Shown: positions 48,986 to 60,407, counted from the stretch's first letter. The stretch is DNA of 64,000 nucleotides from Plasmodium malariae (GCF_900090045.1 NC_041780.1:142501-206500), one strand, 5' to 3'. Made by a program: numbers and translations. The notes: generated from the sequence alone by a model not told the origin.

Positions 48986-49192
48986 ACCCACCTGTAAGTC
49001 TAGCGAACGGATGTATCCATACTTGATGGTATAAGGCAGATACAAAAAATTACAGAAATTTTTTTTAATTTTTACATTTTGTAAATGTACTTTTCCTCTT
49101 ATCAGAGATGTCTGTAACTGCTTTTCTTCAATATTTTCAAAAAAAGACGATAATAAAAAGTTAACTATACTTTTGTACAGTGCCTTTATCAT
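28381..49192 (-). CDS. VPS13: VPS13-like bridge lipid-transfer protein, about 6449 residues, five exons
   Basis: Exons 48992-49192, 41039-48302, 29663-40861, 28928-29357 and 28381-28636 join in phase (19350 bases). Exon 1 plus the start of exon 2 is a Chorein_N domain: [56 protein letters not shown], then [29 protein letters not shown]-type repeats appear at about residues 4000-4250 ([20 protein letters not shown] ... PYESFYYHP, with a Lys/Glu repeat inserted) and 4540-4620 ([14 protein letters not shown] ... [14 protein letters not shown]). Hydrophobic segments lie at about 5923-5953 and 6040-6073. VPS13 proteins form a groove that moves glycerolipids between organelle membranes at contact sites. 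Most of the excess length is parasite-specific low-complexity insert. The upstream intron carries a long TATACACA repeat. Which VPS13 paralogue this matches is not determined. Confidence 0.88.
28782..28872. repeat. 32-bp repeat, about three copies, in the last intron of the VPS13-like gene
   Basis: Units of ACATCATGGCAAATTCCAAC plus GCATTCACACAC lie between exon 4 and exon 5. Confidence 0.8.
32660..32822 (-). repeat. 27-bp coding repeat encoding CESCEKYGK
   Basis: About six 27-base units inside exon 3 of the VPS13-like gene (residues about 5166-5226) encode a Cys-x-x-Cys repeat with variants CESCEKCGK and YESCEKYGK. It is preserved in frame and is the only cysteine-rich repeat in the window. 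Confidence 0.9.
34172..34266 (-). repeat. Coding repeat of Leu-Asp/Asn-Lys
   Basis: Nine-base units give [15 protein letters not shown] sequence at residues about 4686-4718 of the VPS13-like protein, probably a low-complexity helix. Confidence 0.85.
35215..35285 (-). repeat. 15-bp coding repeat VRNAD
   Basis: About five copies of a 15-base unit (VRNAD, last copy VRGAD) in exon 3 of the VPS13-like gene. Confidence 0.85.
35737..35850 (-). repeat. 18-bp coding repeat EKLEKG
   Basis: About six copies encode [12 protein letters not shown] within the insert that splits the first VAB-type repeat of the VPS13-like protein. Confidence 0.9.
39630..39742 (-). repeat. Coding repeat [12 protein letters not shown]
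   Basis: Met-Gly-Glu-rich units at residues about 2863-2900 of the VPS13-like protein. Confidence 0.85.
41480..41660 (-). repeat. Asn-rich repeat [12 protein letters not shown] followed by an acidic run
   Basis: Four copies of a TAATGGTGTTATTATTATTA-type unit, read on the minus strand as NTISNS plus Asn runs. A Glu/Asp block follows. This lies at the C-terminal end of exon 2 of the VPS13-like gene. Confidence 0.9.
43450..43612 (-). repeat. 15-bp coding repeat GKDGS, about 11 copies
   Basis: Nearly identical 15-base units encode [15 protein letters not shown] sequence at residues about 1635-1685 of the VPS13-like protein, with two GNGKDG variants. Confidence 0.92.
47155..47425 (-). repeat. 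18-bp coding repeat NNIGGS, about 14 copies
   Basis: Units NNIGGS, with edge variants [12 protein letters not shown] and NRVDGC, at residues about 360-450 of the VPS13-like protein. Copies in the middle are the most alike, as expected from recent expansion. Confidence 0.92.
48585..48947. repeat. TATATACACAT-type microsatellite in intron 1 of the VPS13-like gene
   Basis: More than 20 imperfect 13- to 15-base units (ATATATACACATTA, ATATATACACATGA). A T tract of about 33 bases lies at 48950-48982, directly against the exon 1 donor side. Confidence 0.92.
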
Positions 49193-49225
49193 TATTTGAA
49201 AAGGTTATACATTGATGTATTCGTT

Positions 49226-49415
49226 GGTGTGTATCTGGGTGTATGTCTGGGTGTATTGTCTAGGTGTATGTCTGGGTGTATGTCTAGGTGTATTGTCTAG
49301 GTGTATGTCTAGGTGTATGTCTAGGTGTATGTCTGGGTGTATGTCTAGGTGTATGTCTAGGTGTATGTCTAGGTGTATGTCTAGGTGTATGTCTAGGTGT
49401 ATGTCTGGGTGTATA
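49226..49415. repeat. 12-bp repeat GTCTAGGTGTAT, about 15 copies
   Basis: Head-to-tail GTCTAGGTGTAT/GTCTGGGTGTAT units, a G-rich-strand repeat immediately upstream of the VPS13-like start codon. Confidence 0.92.
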
Positions 49416-50149
49416 TTTGTATGTCTATATTCATATGTAATGCTTTTACATATCTGTGCACGTTAGTTCATGCTACTACGTAATAGTACGTGATGGTACA
49501 CGCTTGTGCATGTTATTATATATCAGTGCGTATCGGACTGTATCTGTACATGTCTATACATATACACAAATTACGTCAAAAAAAGGAAATAGCGAAATAC
49601 GCAAATACTTAAATAATGTAATGTGAAAATTGTATATACCCTTCTTCTATTTTACTCTTTTTGTTACTATTTTAGACATAATAAAAAAAAAAAAATTTCT
49701 ATATTAGCATCTTTAAATAGAAAACCTTATAAATCAATGGTACGAGTAATATGCTTATGCATTTATGCATATATGCACATATAGAGATGTATTTTATAAT
49801 ATAGGCGAAAGAATAAGCAAGCTGTATAGCTTTTACTCTCTGTATATTTTTAATTAACAAATACATGGAAAAAAAAATTTAACATATGTATAAATATAAA
49901 TATACACATAAAATTGTACGTATATTTACACATACGTATCTGTGTACCATATACATATACCAATCTATGTATATTTACGCACACATATATAAACATGAAT
50001 CGTTACTAAATATATGAGTTTTAAAAAAAAGGAGGATATACTATTAAAAAATTTTAAATGAAATAAAAACTTTTCTAAATAGTAATTAAAATGGAGTAAT
50101 AAATTATGCAAATCTGTAACTGCTTATCAGAACATCAATATGTTACATC

Positions 50150-50189
<40 letters not shown>

Positions 50190-50202
50190 AATATATATGC
50201 AC

Positions 50203-50392
50203 ATGTTTACTACACGCACAAGTTTACTATACGTACATGTTTACTATACGTACATGTTTACTATACGTACATGTTTACTATACGTACATGTTTACTATAC
50301 GTACATGTTTACTATACGTACATGTTTACTATACGTACATGTTTACTATACGTACATGTTTACTATACGTACATGTTTACTATACATACCTG
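50203..50392. repeat. 17-bp repeat ACGTACATGTTTACTAT, about 11 copies
   Basis: Exact 17-base period. The unit contains the palindromes ACGT and ACATGT. The Thr/Tyr/Val-rich plus-strand frames here are repeat readings. Confidence 0.93.
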
Positions 50393-50984
50393 TTATTATA
50401 CATACATAAACACTGTACATACATATATAAACACATAAATGTACGTTACGACGTTACTTCTATGAAATCTATATATAATATAATAATAATATATTGTAAA
50501 ATTTCATAAAGAAAAAAAAAAATAAATTAATAAATATAATAAATAATTAAATGAATAAATAATTAAATGAATAAATAATTAAATGAATAAATAAAGTAAT
50601 AAATAATTAAAGTAATAAAATAAATAAATGAATGAATGCCATCTACAAAATTTTAAAAAATAATGCATTACTTTTAAATTATATTTTCAAATAAAGAAAC
50701 GGGAAACAAATAAGTTTTCAATTATTTAAAATGACGTAATAATATTTTTAAACTAATAAAAAATAATTAATTTTTTTCAATAAACACGTTGAAAAGTTAG
50801 AAAAATAAATAAAATGATTTAATTTACAGAAATGCATTATTTAATAACACGTTATTGTAATATTACCTATACGTATGTACATGCAATAATGTACGAGTAA
50901 ATAATATTATATATGTATATGTATACATAGTTTTTTACATAATGTATATATACATATATATGTTATACGTACCTATATAAACTT

Positions 50985-51022
<38 letters not shown>

Positions 51023-51537
51023 CGTTTTTTCCACTCCCCCTTTTTTCAGAATATAGAAAGTTGTTACCTCTGTTGTGATATAAAACAAATATTACAATAT
51101 TAATGAAGTTTTAATGTATATAATTAAATTTATGTAAAGTTAAATTGCAACTAAAAAAAAAAAAAAAAAAAGGGGTAAAACGTAGAAAAAGAAAATTTAC
51201 GGAACAATTTTTTTTTTTTTTTTTTTACAATTTTTATGGTGTGCATATATATATATATGTGTATATATATATATTTCTCCCTCAATTACATGTATAATAT
51301 ATACGTATACATATACATATATACGTATACATATACATATATATGTTTACATATACATATATACGTTTACATATACATATATACGTTTACATGTATATGT
51401 ATTATATATATATATATGTATACAAAAAAGGAAAAAAAAAAAAAAAAAATTTCGATGGAGAAAAAAAAATGTATATACACACATTCTTCATATTTATAAC
51501 CGCGTATAATTTTATCATTTTTTACCACATTCTGCTA

Positions 51538-51584
<47 letters not shown>

Positions 51585-51850
51585 AATATATGCATATAAC
51601 TAAATTATGCTTTATAATTACATATAGACGGGGCTCCCCAATTTGATGATTTTCATCACATATTCTTATCTTTTTCATATTATTTATCATGTTTTTCACT
51701 TTTTATTATTATTAAAAGGCACATATATATATATATTCAATCAAAACGAGCACCTATGCCATTCAATGTTAAGTACAATTGTCTATTCTGAAAATAAAAA
51801 TTCAGAAAAAGATTTATCAAAAAGCGTAAATTGTTATGTATATGTAAATA

Positions 51851-51882
<32 letters not shown>

Positions 51883-52059
51883 AAATGCAATTTCCAGTTC
51901 TTTCTTTTTTTCCTTCTTTCCCGTATTGACAGGAAAACTTCATAGAAAACTTCCAAGATGACAGTTAAATGTAAACACCGAAAAATATTCGTAACAGGAT
52001 ATTAAACTAATATAACTGTTCTGAACAAAATATGAAAAAAATAATTATGTGCCTGCTCT

Positions 52060-52103
52060 TCACTTTTTTACTGGACAGACGTATAAAATACACTCGCATC
52101 TGG

Positions 52104-52135
<32 letters not shown>

Positions 52136-55100
52136 TACAAATAATTACAACACCAATGACAAATAGTAACAACTAATAATAATAATTATAACAGTAACAA
52201 CGTGAAGCGAACATCACAAAGTACAGTTTATATTTATATTCATTTTTCCACCTCCCCCCCTAATTTATACCTGCTTTTATTAATAGCTAAAAAGTTTGAA
52301 AATGGAGGAATGTAAAAAAAATCCCCTATCTCATAGCATCTTTCCTGATTCTTCAAAAAGATTTTTATTTTTTCCCCCTTGTCGATATACCCTACCTAGA
52401 ATTCAAAAAAAAAAAAAAAAAAAAAAAAAGAAAGAAAGAAAGAAACATATGGTAATGTAAAAACAAACAAATAAATATACAACCAAATCGAATGAAACGC
52501 AATTACTTTTGATGAAAAAAAAGAAAAATATATCGTTTTGGTTATACCAAATCATTCTGATAGGTAAATGAACAATACTGTCCATTTAGCTCCATCCTAA
52601 TGCAGTACAAATTCAGGTCTAACTTAAAACCTCCAAGCAAACTCTGAAAAATAAATATATAATAAAATAAAAAATATATATATATATATAATAAAAATAT
52701 ATATATAATAAAAAAAAAATATATATATATAATAAAATAAAACAAAAACAAAATAAAACAAAATAAAACAAAATAAAACAAAATAAAACAAAATAAAAAC
52801 CATTTAACGTGTGTTTGCTATATAACTTATCACTCCTTCCAATTTATCATTTATATGCTCCGTTTTTTAGCGACTCCTCCACATTTATTTTTATTGTTAC
52901 TGTTATATTTTTATTGTTACTGTTATATTTTTATTGTTACTGTTATATTTTTATTGTTACTGTTATATTTTTATTGTTGCAATATTTTTATTATTGATAT
53001 ATGCTTAAACCTGTTGGACGAGGGGTAATCCTGCGCATGGGTGTAATCGATCATAAAAATGTAATCCTTAAAAAAAAAAAAAAAAAATTAAAATTAACAC
53101 TAAAATTAACATTAAAACAAAAATGTTCACATACGCAAATATATAAGAATATATGCACATACAAATAAAATCGCGTCTAACGTACACACTTAGTTATATG
53201 TATCTGACTCAATATGACAACTGTGTATTGTTCAAAAGTTAAAATACTAACAATATAATAATAGTACCTGTTACAAAACTGTTCTGGGAACATACTAGAG
53301 AAATATCTACTTCGTTTACACAAGCACCTTTTTGTTGTTTGTTCGCATAATACTTTCTTGATAGAATTCCTTCTTCCCCTTTTTCCATTGCATATCTTAT
53401 TTCTTTCTTTTTAAAAATAAAACCTGCTAACAATTTTGTAGGAGATTTCTTAATAATGCTTCTACTGTTTGTGTTGCTGCTATACGACTTCTTGAGTGAC
53501 CTTTTGTTTGTATATTTATTTTTGCGGTCCGCACTTGGTATTTCTACAGCCGCTTCTACCTCTGAACCCATATTTTCTTTCGAAATAACGTCATTTATTA
53601 AATCACTATCTACACTACTATTTTCATTTTCACTCTCATTTACACTGGAAAGTATTCTTTTTTTCTTATGTGCCGGGTTAATATCCTCATAATAGTTTTC
53701 CTCTGAACTCATTTTATTTATATAACTTCTGTTCATATAATTTTTATTTGTTTTTTCTAGAAATGTCATATATAAATTATGTCCACTCGTGTTTTTAGAA
53801 CTACTACTACTACTACCAAATGTGTTCTGGTCTCCTTCATAAGGTAGAATCGTGCCAACTGTGCTATCACCATTATTTCCATTATTAACTGGTATAACTT
53901 CATCAGCGCTCTGCGCTGCATCCTTTCCACATATAGAGGTGACCACAGTTTGTTCTGCACTATTACTATGCATGTGCACATGCAAAATAGTTCCATAATA
54001 GGTTGCATAATTTCTTGCATAATTACTCGCACTTCTATTACACTCTTCTGCATTAAAAAAGGTCTTTTCGCTATATTTTAAATCCTCATCCCAGTGCTCC
54101 TGAACATTGTATTCCTTTTTTCCCTTTAACTGATTATCCTCACTATCATTTAAGCTCTCTTTTGCATTTTCTTTTGCTTTTGTATTTTCTTTTGCTTTTG
54201 CATTTTCTTTTGCTTTTGCGTTTTCTTTTGCTTTTGCGTTTTCTTTTGTTTCTTCTTTTTCTTTTATTTTCTCTTCTTTTGTATTTTCTTTTTCTTTTAA
54301 TTTCTCTTCTTTTGTATTTTCTTTTTCTTTTAATTTCTCTTCTTTTGTATTTTCTTTTTCATTTTCTTCTTCTTGTTTCAACTTCTTCATCTTCATCTCT
54401 TTCTTTTTTGCCTTCTTCTTACTTATGTCCTTGTTTACTCCCTTAAATTCGTTTTTCCTTCCCCTATCTTCCTTTTCTTTGCCTTTTTTCCCCTCATTAT
54501 TTCTTTTTTCATTGGAGATACGAAAATTTAAATTTAATATGGATAGCTCTTTGTACATTTCATCTATTTTGCTGTCTTTTTTTTTTTTTTTTTTCTGGTT
54601 ATTCACTTTTTTTTTGACTTTTTTCTTTTTCACCGACACGTTTACCTTTTTCTCCGCCCGTTCAGCCTCATCGACTTCTGCCTCACCTTCTACTGCTGCT
54701 TCTGCTTCAACCTCTTCTACTGCTTCTGATTCAACGTCTTCTACTGCTTCTGCTTCAACGTCTTCTACTGCTTCTGCTTCAACGTCTTCAAATGTTTCAT
54801 CTTCTACTTCTACTCCTTCTATCTTTCCGTCATCCATACAATTCGAGTTATTGTCGTTCGAACAATTCATCTCTTCACTCACGTTTGGTTCGTTTCCATC
54901 TGCAACTACTGATGCTTTATCCACATCTGCTATATGAGCTACTTCCATATCCGCATCACCTACACCGTTCACATCAAGGAACAAATTTCCCTCATTCGAA
55001 GGAAGACTATCACATGCTACATCGTCATTTAATAATCTGTTTGTCCCTTCTTCCTCATACATATCATTGTACACTTCGTCATTTGTAGCTACATGCTCTA

Positions 55101-58100
55101 TCATGTAACTTCCATCCGTTAGAAGATTAGCATTGTTGAATGTATTAGCATCGTTGTTCATATTAGAATCTTTACCCTTACCATTATTAACGTGTTCAGA
55201 ACATCTACTTCCACCAATAGCCGTACTGTCTTTTTTAACATTTTGGTAGAATAAAATTTCTCCTTCCCTTTTGTCACTGCTTTTTATTAATTTTTTTTTT
55301 TTTTTTTTTATATAATTAATGATATTAATGAATTTACGTTTTTTTCGTTTTTTCCACTTTTTGTTATCATTAAGATTAACAGCTCTATTGGAGAATCGAT
55401 TAGCTCTGGGTAGATTAGTATTTTTATCAGCATCATTGCTATTACTCCCCTTCATTGATGCTTTGTATAATATATTATTTTTATATTGCATATGTGTTCC
55501 TTCCTTATTGCGATTAACATGATGATAATGATAACGATGACTATGACGATAATAATCATCCTGAGTGGTGTTACTATTTGTTACATCGTTTAATCTGTTG
55601 GTGTACCCGTCCTCCTCTATAAACACATCGTCGTTTAATATCTTTCTTCCATAATAATTACTGTAATGCTGTTCATTCATTTCTTCCATATTAAAATTTT
55701 TTCTTGAACGGTTTTGTTCTCTTAAATAGATTTTCTTATATTTAAATGGCCCTATAATATGAGGTGATAGATCATCTATATTTTTACATTCACTAAACCC
55801 TATTACATCTATTTCCCCTGTTTCTGGATTTCTTTTTGTGAGTTCTCTTTCACCTATCCAGTATCGTAGCGTTTTGATTCTATTTCTCTTTGGGTACCTC
55901 CTCTTTCTATTATCCTTATCATGGTTAAGTGATGCTCCGATACTCCCTCTTGGTATTTCCTTTTCATTTATCCTTTTTAATTTTCTTTTCACTAATATTA
56001 CCTCTACACTTTTTTTCCTTGGTGTTCTGTTTGTATTTCTCGAAACGTCTAGGGGGAAATCCGTCTGACACTCCGTGTTTTTCATTAATTCGGGAATTTT
56101 GGGAGGGCTGCCACTGTCGTAATTACTATTCCTATTACTATTCCTATTACTGTTCCTATTACTGTTCCTATTACTATTACTGTTACAGTTAATGTTAAAG
56201 TTGTTATTATTATTGTTCTCATACTGAGAGTCATGCTTAGCGCCATACTTCGTATCATACTTAGCATCATGATCAGTACCGTGATAATTATTATTCCCAC
56301 TGATATCACCCACGTTAAATAACGAATTGCTATCCATATGCACATTAGACTCATTAAGATCCGATAGCTTAAGTTCTGAATCTACAGGGGCATCATTACC
56401 ACTAGTATTATCTATCATATCGTTGTTCACATATGCATCATGATCCGCACATTCATCATTGTGCCAAAAATTAGCATTATTGTCTTTCGAGTTTTTCTTC
56501 GACTTTCTCATCATTTCATTATCAACATGGGTAGTATTTATGACAGCATCACCTCTTCCATCATCGCAGTCATAATAGTAATCATTTACATGAACCGAAT
56601 CGAGCAAGTCAAATGCTCGTTCGTCCCCATTATTACTCATATTGTTCATATTGTTTATATTGTTCGTATTATTGTTATTATTATTATTACCGCTATCCTC
56701 TTCATTGTTTATATTTATCTGGTTAGCCAAATCAGCTTTCAGCTTCTCCAAAAAGCTTGCAATTTCCTTGTCATCACGTACATCTATCTCTTCGTCCATT
56801 GTATCGCCATTTAGCGATAACTTCTTGTAATTCTTTTCCACCGAGTCATTATTCGAATGGTTGTTATCATCCCCTTCTTCATAAGTAATAACATCCATAT
56901 TATCAAGGCATTCCTCCTCATTATTCAAACTACTATAAAGGAATATATCTTTTTTTAATAAATTTTTCGAAGATGTAAAATCATAAGATTTTAGATTCTC
57001 CAAATCATGCATCTTTAAATTATACAAATCGTACATGTCATTTTCTAGTAGTTTTTCATATCCTCCACTTATCCCCGCTTCTGATACTCCTGATATATCT
57101 TCCTCAACCCCACAAGGGTAGTTTAAGTCCTTCGAATGGTCATCATTAGCATCAGTGTTTGTGTCTACATTATGGTGTGTATCTTTCCGGGGAGTTCCTT
57201 CTTCTTGACAAACACTTCTTTTCTTTTGCTTCTCTTTTTCCTGGTCCAACTTTTCACTACTACATTTCAAACTTTTGCGATCATCAGATATTTCCATTTC
57301 GTCCTTCTTCAACGCTTCCTTTTTTAGATCGTTTGTACTTCCATCTTCTTTTGCACTGTTCATACTAAAAGATAAATTTTCAAGCTCATCAATTGTCAAC
57401 ATAGTTTTTTCATATTTTTTAATTAACAAGTCAAAATATTCTTTTTCTCCTTTACTATTTGAAAAACCTTCCCCATGTTCACTTTCTTCACCTTTAAAAC
57501 TATTTACGTGGGGTACTAATTCATCATATGTATTACCTAACTTCTTAGGGATAGATAAGTCCAATGAACAAAATATATCATTACCTAATCGTATTTCTCC
57601 TTCTCTTAAATTATCATAACATTTATGGATTCTGCTCTTTTCCCTCCTATCATTGCTACTTTTGCTACATTTTAAGTCACTTCTAACATTATCAAAATTC
57701 TCATACACATGCCCCTCCTCACCAATCACTAAATCATGTTTTTCTAAAGATTTGCTCCTTTCTATCCCTTCTAAATCATCATATACGTTATTTTCATCTT
57801 TTCTTTGTTCAGTATTATTTAATAAGCCTTCACATGATATGCTACTAATTATATCAGCACGACTCTGATATATTTCTTCTACACTTTTTCTCTTTAAGTA
57901 TATGTTATCATCTGCACAGGTTCTTCCTCCATTATCTTCATCATTTCCAGTACAAGAATTATTAAATCTATTTGGGACATTAACAACATTAGCAGAGTTC
58001 TTAGCTGTATTACTGACTTCTTCCATATGAGATGGATGCCAATTTATGCTGTCATCATACACTTCATCAAGGGAAATCCTTTCTTTTGGTTCGAATATTT

Positions 58101-59813
58101 GGTACGGATAAACATCATTTTCAACATGTTCATATATAAAATTTGCATCTTCATTCCTTAGATTTTGTTCCTTCTTTTTCTTGTTGATCTGTGTAGGTAA
58201 AGGGATAACATATTCACCTTCTGCTGACTGTTCCTCATAATTTCGCAAAGAATAGTTACATTTGTGTTCTTGTTCAATTTCGTTTTTCTCATAACTCATT
58301 ATATTTTCTCTTCTTGACATGTCTCTATTTACATAAACATTGTTAGGTGCAACAGTTGTCGTATCATTATTCATATACTCTGAACGGACTACCTCATTTG
58401 ATAATAACATTTCTCTTCGTTGAGAGTAGCCATATGCGTAATGTTCATAACGAGGATGATCAGCATGGTGATGACGATACTGATCAACATGATGATGACG
58501 ATGCTGATCAACATGATGATGATGATGCTGATCAACATGATGATGACGATGCTGATCAACATGATGATGACGATGCTGATCAACATGATGATGACGATGC
58601 TGATCAACATGATGATGACGATGCTGATCAACATGATGATGACGATGCTGATCAACATGATGATGACGATGCTGATCAACATGATGATGACGATACTGAT
58701 CAACATGATGATCACTATCCTTAACATCATCATATGAGGACACAAATATATGATTTGCGCGTTTTCTATTTTTTTTTAAATAAAAATTTTTTAAAGATGT
58801 TCTATCTTTTAATGTAAGCTCTTCTAATTCTATAGCATGTGAATCGAAATCAGACGTGTTATCCATGACATTTTTATTTGTCTTATGTTGTACCATGTGG
58901 AGAGGCATTTTCTTTCTATGCGCATTACTACTATTTTTATTAATTATACGACTGTGTATATTATTACGGAAGAAATAATCATTTTTTTTTTTTTTTCTGC
59001 AAGGCTTGAAATTATTACCATCATTCAGTTGAGTATTGTACGGATTTATCTCTTTTCTTTTTTTTAAGACATTTTCATGGTACCTAATATTATCGTGCCA
59101 TCCTCTCTGACTATCACATGAATGGCCATATAACATATTACTGCTATGTTTTTTTTTTTTACTCCCAAAATTGTCATATATTGCTAGAAAAATATCATTA
59201 TGATCAATATGTTCAATGGTAAGCTTCCCCTGCTTTCCCTTTATATCTCTTACTTTTTTTAAATTATGTGTATTTATATCTGCAATACTTTTGCAACATA
59301 TATGATAAATTCTTTCATTCAATTTCTTCTGTATATTTTTATTATTTGATTTTGCCATAGAGAGTATTCCTTCAAAATTGTTTATCCTATTTTTATTTTT
59401 GATAATTATTATATTAATTTTTTCTTCTCGTGAGTTTTGTTGTTTCGTCTGTTTTTGCCCTACTTCACGCGTTTCCCCTATATCTTCGTTTTTTTTTTTT
59501 TTTTTTTTTCCCTATTCTTTTCTGTTCTGTTATGTTCTAAACTATTATTATTTTCCTCTTCATTTTTTGAAATAATTGTCGATGCCCCATCATCAATATA
59601 ACTCTTTACGGAGCTTTTTTCTGAGTCTTCTTGATTACTTTCAAAATTTTGTAAAAGGGGTGGAATTTTATATTCACAATAATTATTATGCTCATTACAA
59701 CTATATGAGGATTTACCATCAATCTCTTCCGTATAATCAATTAGTTCATTTATATCACATCTGTTTATGTAACAGAACAAGTCCAAACCATCAGGACATT
59801 TATATTCCGTCAT
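52060..59813 (-). CDS. SEA1: Schizont egress antigen 1 (SEA1), the Plasmodium CENP-C
   Basis: The long exon 53268-59358 is followed in phase by 53011-53066, 52548-52643, 52271-52395 and 52060-52099, giving 2135 residues from the ATG at 59358. The true N-terminus is probably at 59813 (MTEYKCPDGLD), with 111 codons separated by a frame shift in an A21 tract. Residues 1153-1167 (RRYPKRNRIKTLRYW, then IGER) are a textbook CENP-C motif, which binds the CENP-A nucleosome. The 3' exons encode a cupin-like end, about 2031-2135: VGYIDKGEKIKIFL, ERCYEIGDFFYIPPFSNF, CECILYVCPVKK; in CENP-C/Mif2 this is the dimerisation domain. Between them are acidic, Asn-, Lys- and Glu-rich regions and a His-rich repeat. 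In P. falciparum SEA1 was first described as an egress antigen and later linked to nuclear division and centromeres, which agrees with these domains. It should sit at the inner kinetochore. Confidence 0.9.
52741..52798. repeat. 10-bp repeat AAAATAAAAC in a SEA1 intron
   Basis: About six units in intron 2 of SEA1 (52644-53010), upstream of the exon 3 acceptor on the minus strand. Confidence 0.85.
52888..52980. repeat. 20-bp repeat TTTTTATTGTTACTGTTATA, about 4.5 copies, in a SEA1 intron
   Basis: Exact 20-base period within intron 2 of SEA1. Confidence 0.9.
54160..54365 (-). repeat. Coding repeats KEKENTKEEKL and AKENAK
   Basis: Lys/Glu-rich tandem units at residues about 1665-1733 of SEA1 (counted from the ATG at 59358), probably a long charged helix. 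Confidence 0.88.
54672..54800 (-). repeat. Acidic coding repeat EAVEDVEAE
   Basis: Glu/Val/Ala-rich units at residues about 1520-1562 of SEA1. Confidence 0.85.
58448..58715 (-). repeat. 24-bp coding repeat RHHHVDQH, about 11 copies
   Basis: Nearly identical 24-base units give three consecutive His plus Val-Asp-Gln-His-Arg, at residues about 214-304 of SEA1. The opposite strand stays open too but is only the shadow. Confidence 0.93.
59489..59509 (-). other. A21 homopolymer frame shift inside the SEA1 5' coding region
   Basis: On the minus strand a run of 21 A joins the frame starting at 59813 to the frame of the long SEA1 exon. Downstream of the tract the SEA1 frame is open for about 43 codons before its first ATG (59358). 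Upstream of the tract only the other frame is open. A tract length of 22 or 19 would join them. Confidence 0.8.
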
Positions 59814-60407
59814 GGTTTCATATTATTATCTTCTTTTAAAAAAATATCATTACAAAAAACTATTTCCAAAGGTACATACGGGAAATGAACATGGAAAATT
59901 GGCATGCAAAATAAAAGGTGAAACGTAGAAAGGTAAAAATTAAGAAGTAAAATATGAGGAAGTAAAAAAAGGTGACAAAAAATAGTGACATAAAAAATGG
60001 TGACATAAAAAATGGTGACATAAAAAATGGTGACATAAAAAATGGTGACGTAAAAAATGGTGAAGTAAAATAAAAATTGAAAGAATTTCCACTGATTTTT
60101 TTTTTATTTTATTTTTACTTTTAAATAATGTAAATTACTCTGAGGAATAATTAAAAACAGTATTATTGTACGGGAATATTTAAAAATAAAAAGAATAAAT
60201 TGATAAATAAACTGATGGATAAATAAATAATAAATAATTACACAATAAATGAATAAATTAACAATAAATAAACGGCATATGAATAAAGAGGAAATACATA
60301 AATTAATAATAGAATAAAAATGGGAAAAAAAAGAAAAAAAAAGAATTACTCAGTTGATAATTCCAACAATTGATCGTCGGATAAATTTCTTTCCTTTTTT
60401 TTGCAGA
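59814..60407. other. 5' flank of SEA1
   Basis: It contains the 15-bp repeat at 59985-60066 and AT-rich sequence with ATAAATAAATAA motifs. A short plus-strand frame at 60324 (MGKKRKKKNYSVDN) is too short and homopolymer-dependent to support. Confidence 0.5.
59985..60066. repeat. 15-bp repeat ATAAAAAATGGTGAC, about six copies
   Basis: Near-exact 15-base units about 170-250 bases upstream of the probable SEA1 start codon at 59813. Confidence 0.9.

Larger units (their letters stand above)
49193..52059. other. Intergenic region, 2.9 kb, very AT-rich, two minisatellites
   Basis: Both flanking genes run leftward, so this is the 5' flank of the VPS13-like gene and the 3' flank of SEA1. It contains a 12-bp and a 17-bp repeat, AAATGAATAAATAATT-type sequence (50515-50640), several (TA)n runs and long A/T homopolymers. 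I found no exon on either strand. Confidence 0.65.

Noticed and set aside
49193..52059. Possible centromere, because of the AT-rich 2.9-kb gap
   Set aside because: The AT content is not the near-total AT of Plasmodium centromeres, the gap holds GC-containing minisatellites, and the syntenic P. falciparum centromere, as I recall, lies elsewhere.
53239..53267. SEA1 ending at the first in-frame stop (53239)
   Set aside because: The last codons are Ile/Leu from intron sequence after a clear AACAG|GTACTA donor, and the downstream exons complete a cupin in phase.
58347..58745. Asp-rich (DDDADQH) and Met/Ile-rich frames
   Set aside because: They are shadows of the 24-bp RHHHVDQH repeat of SEA1, whose frame continues for thousands of bases on both sides.
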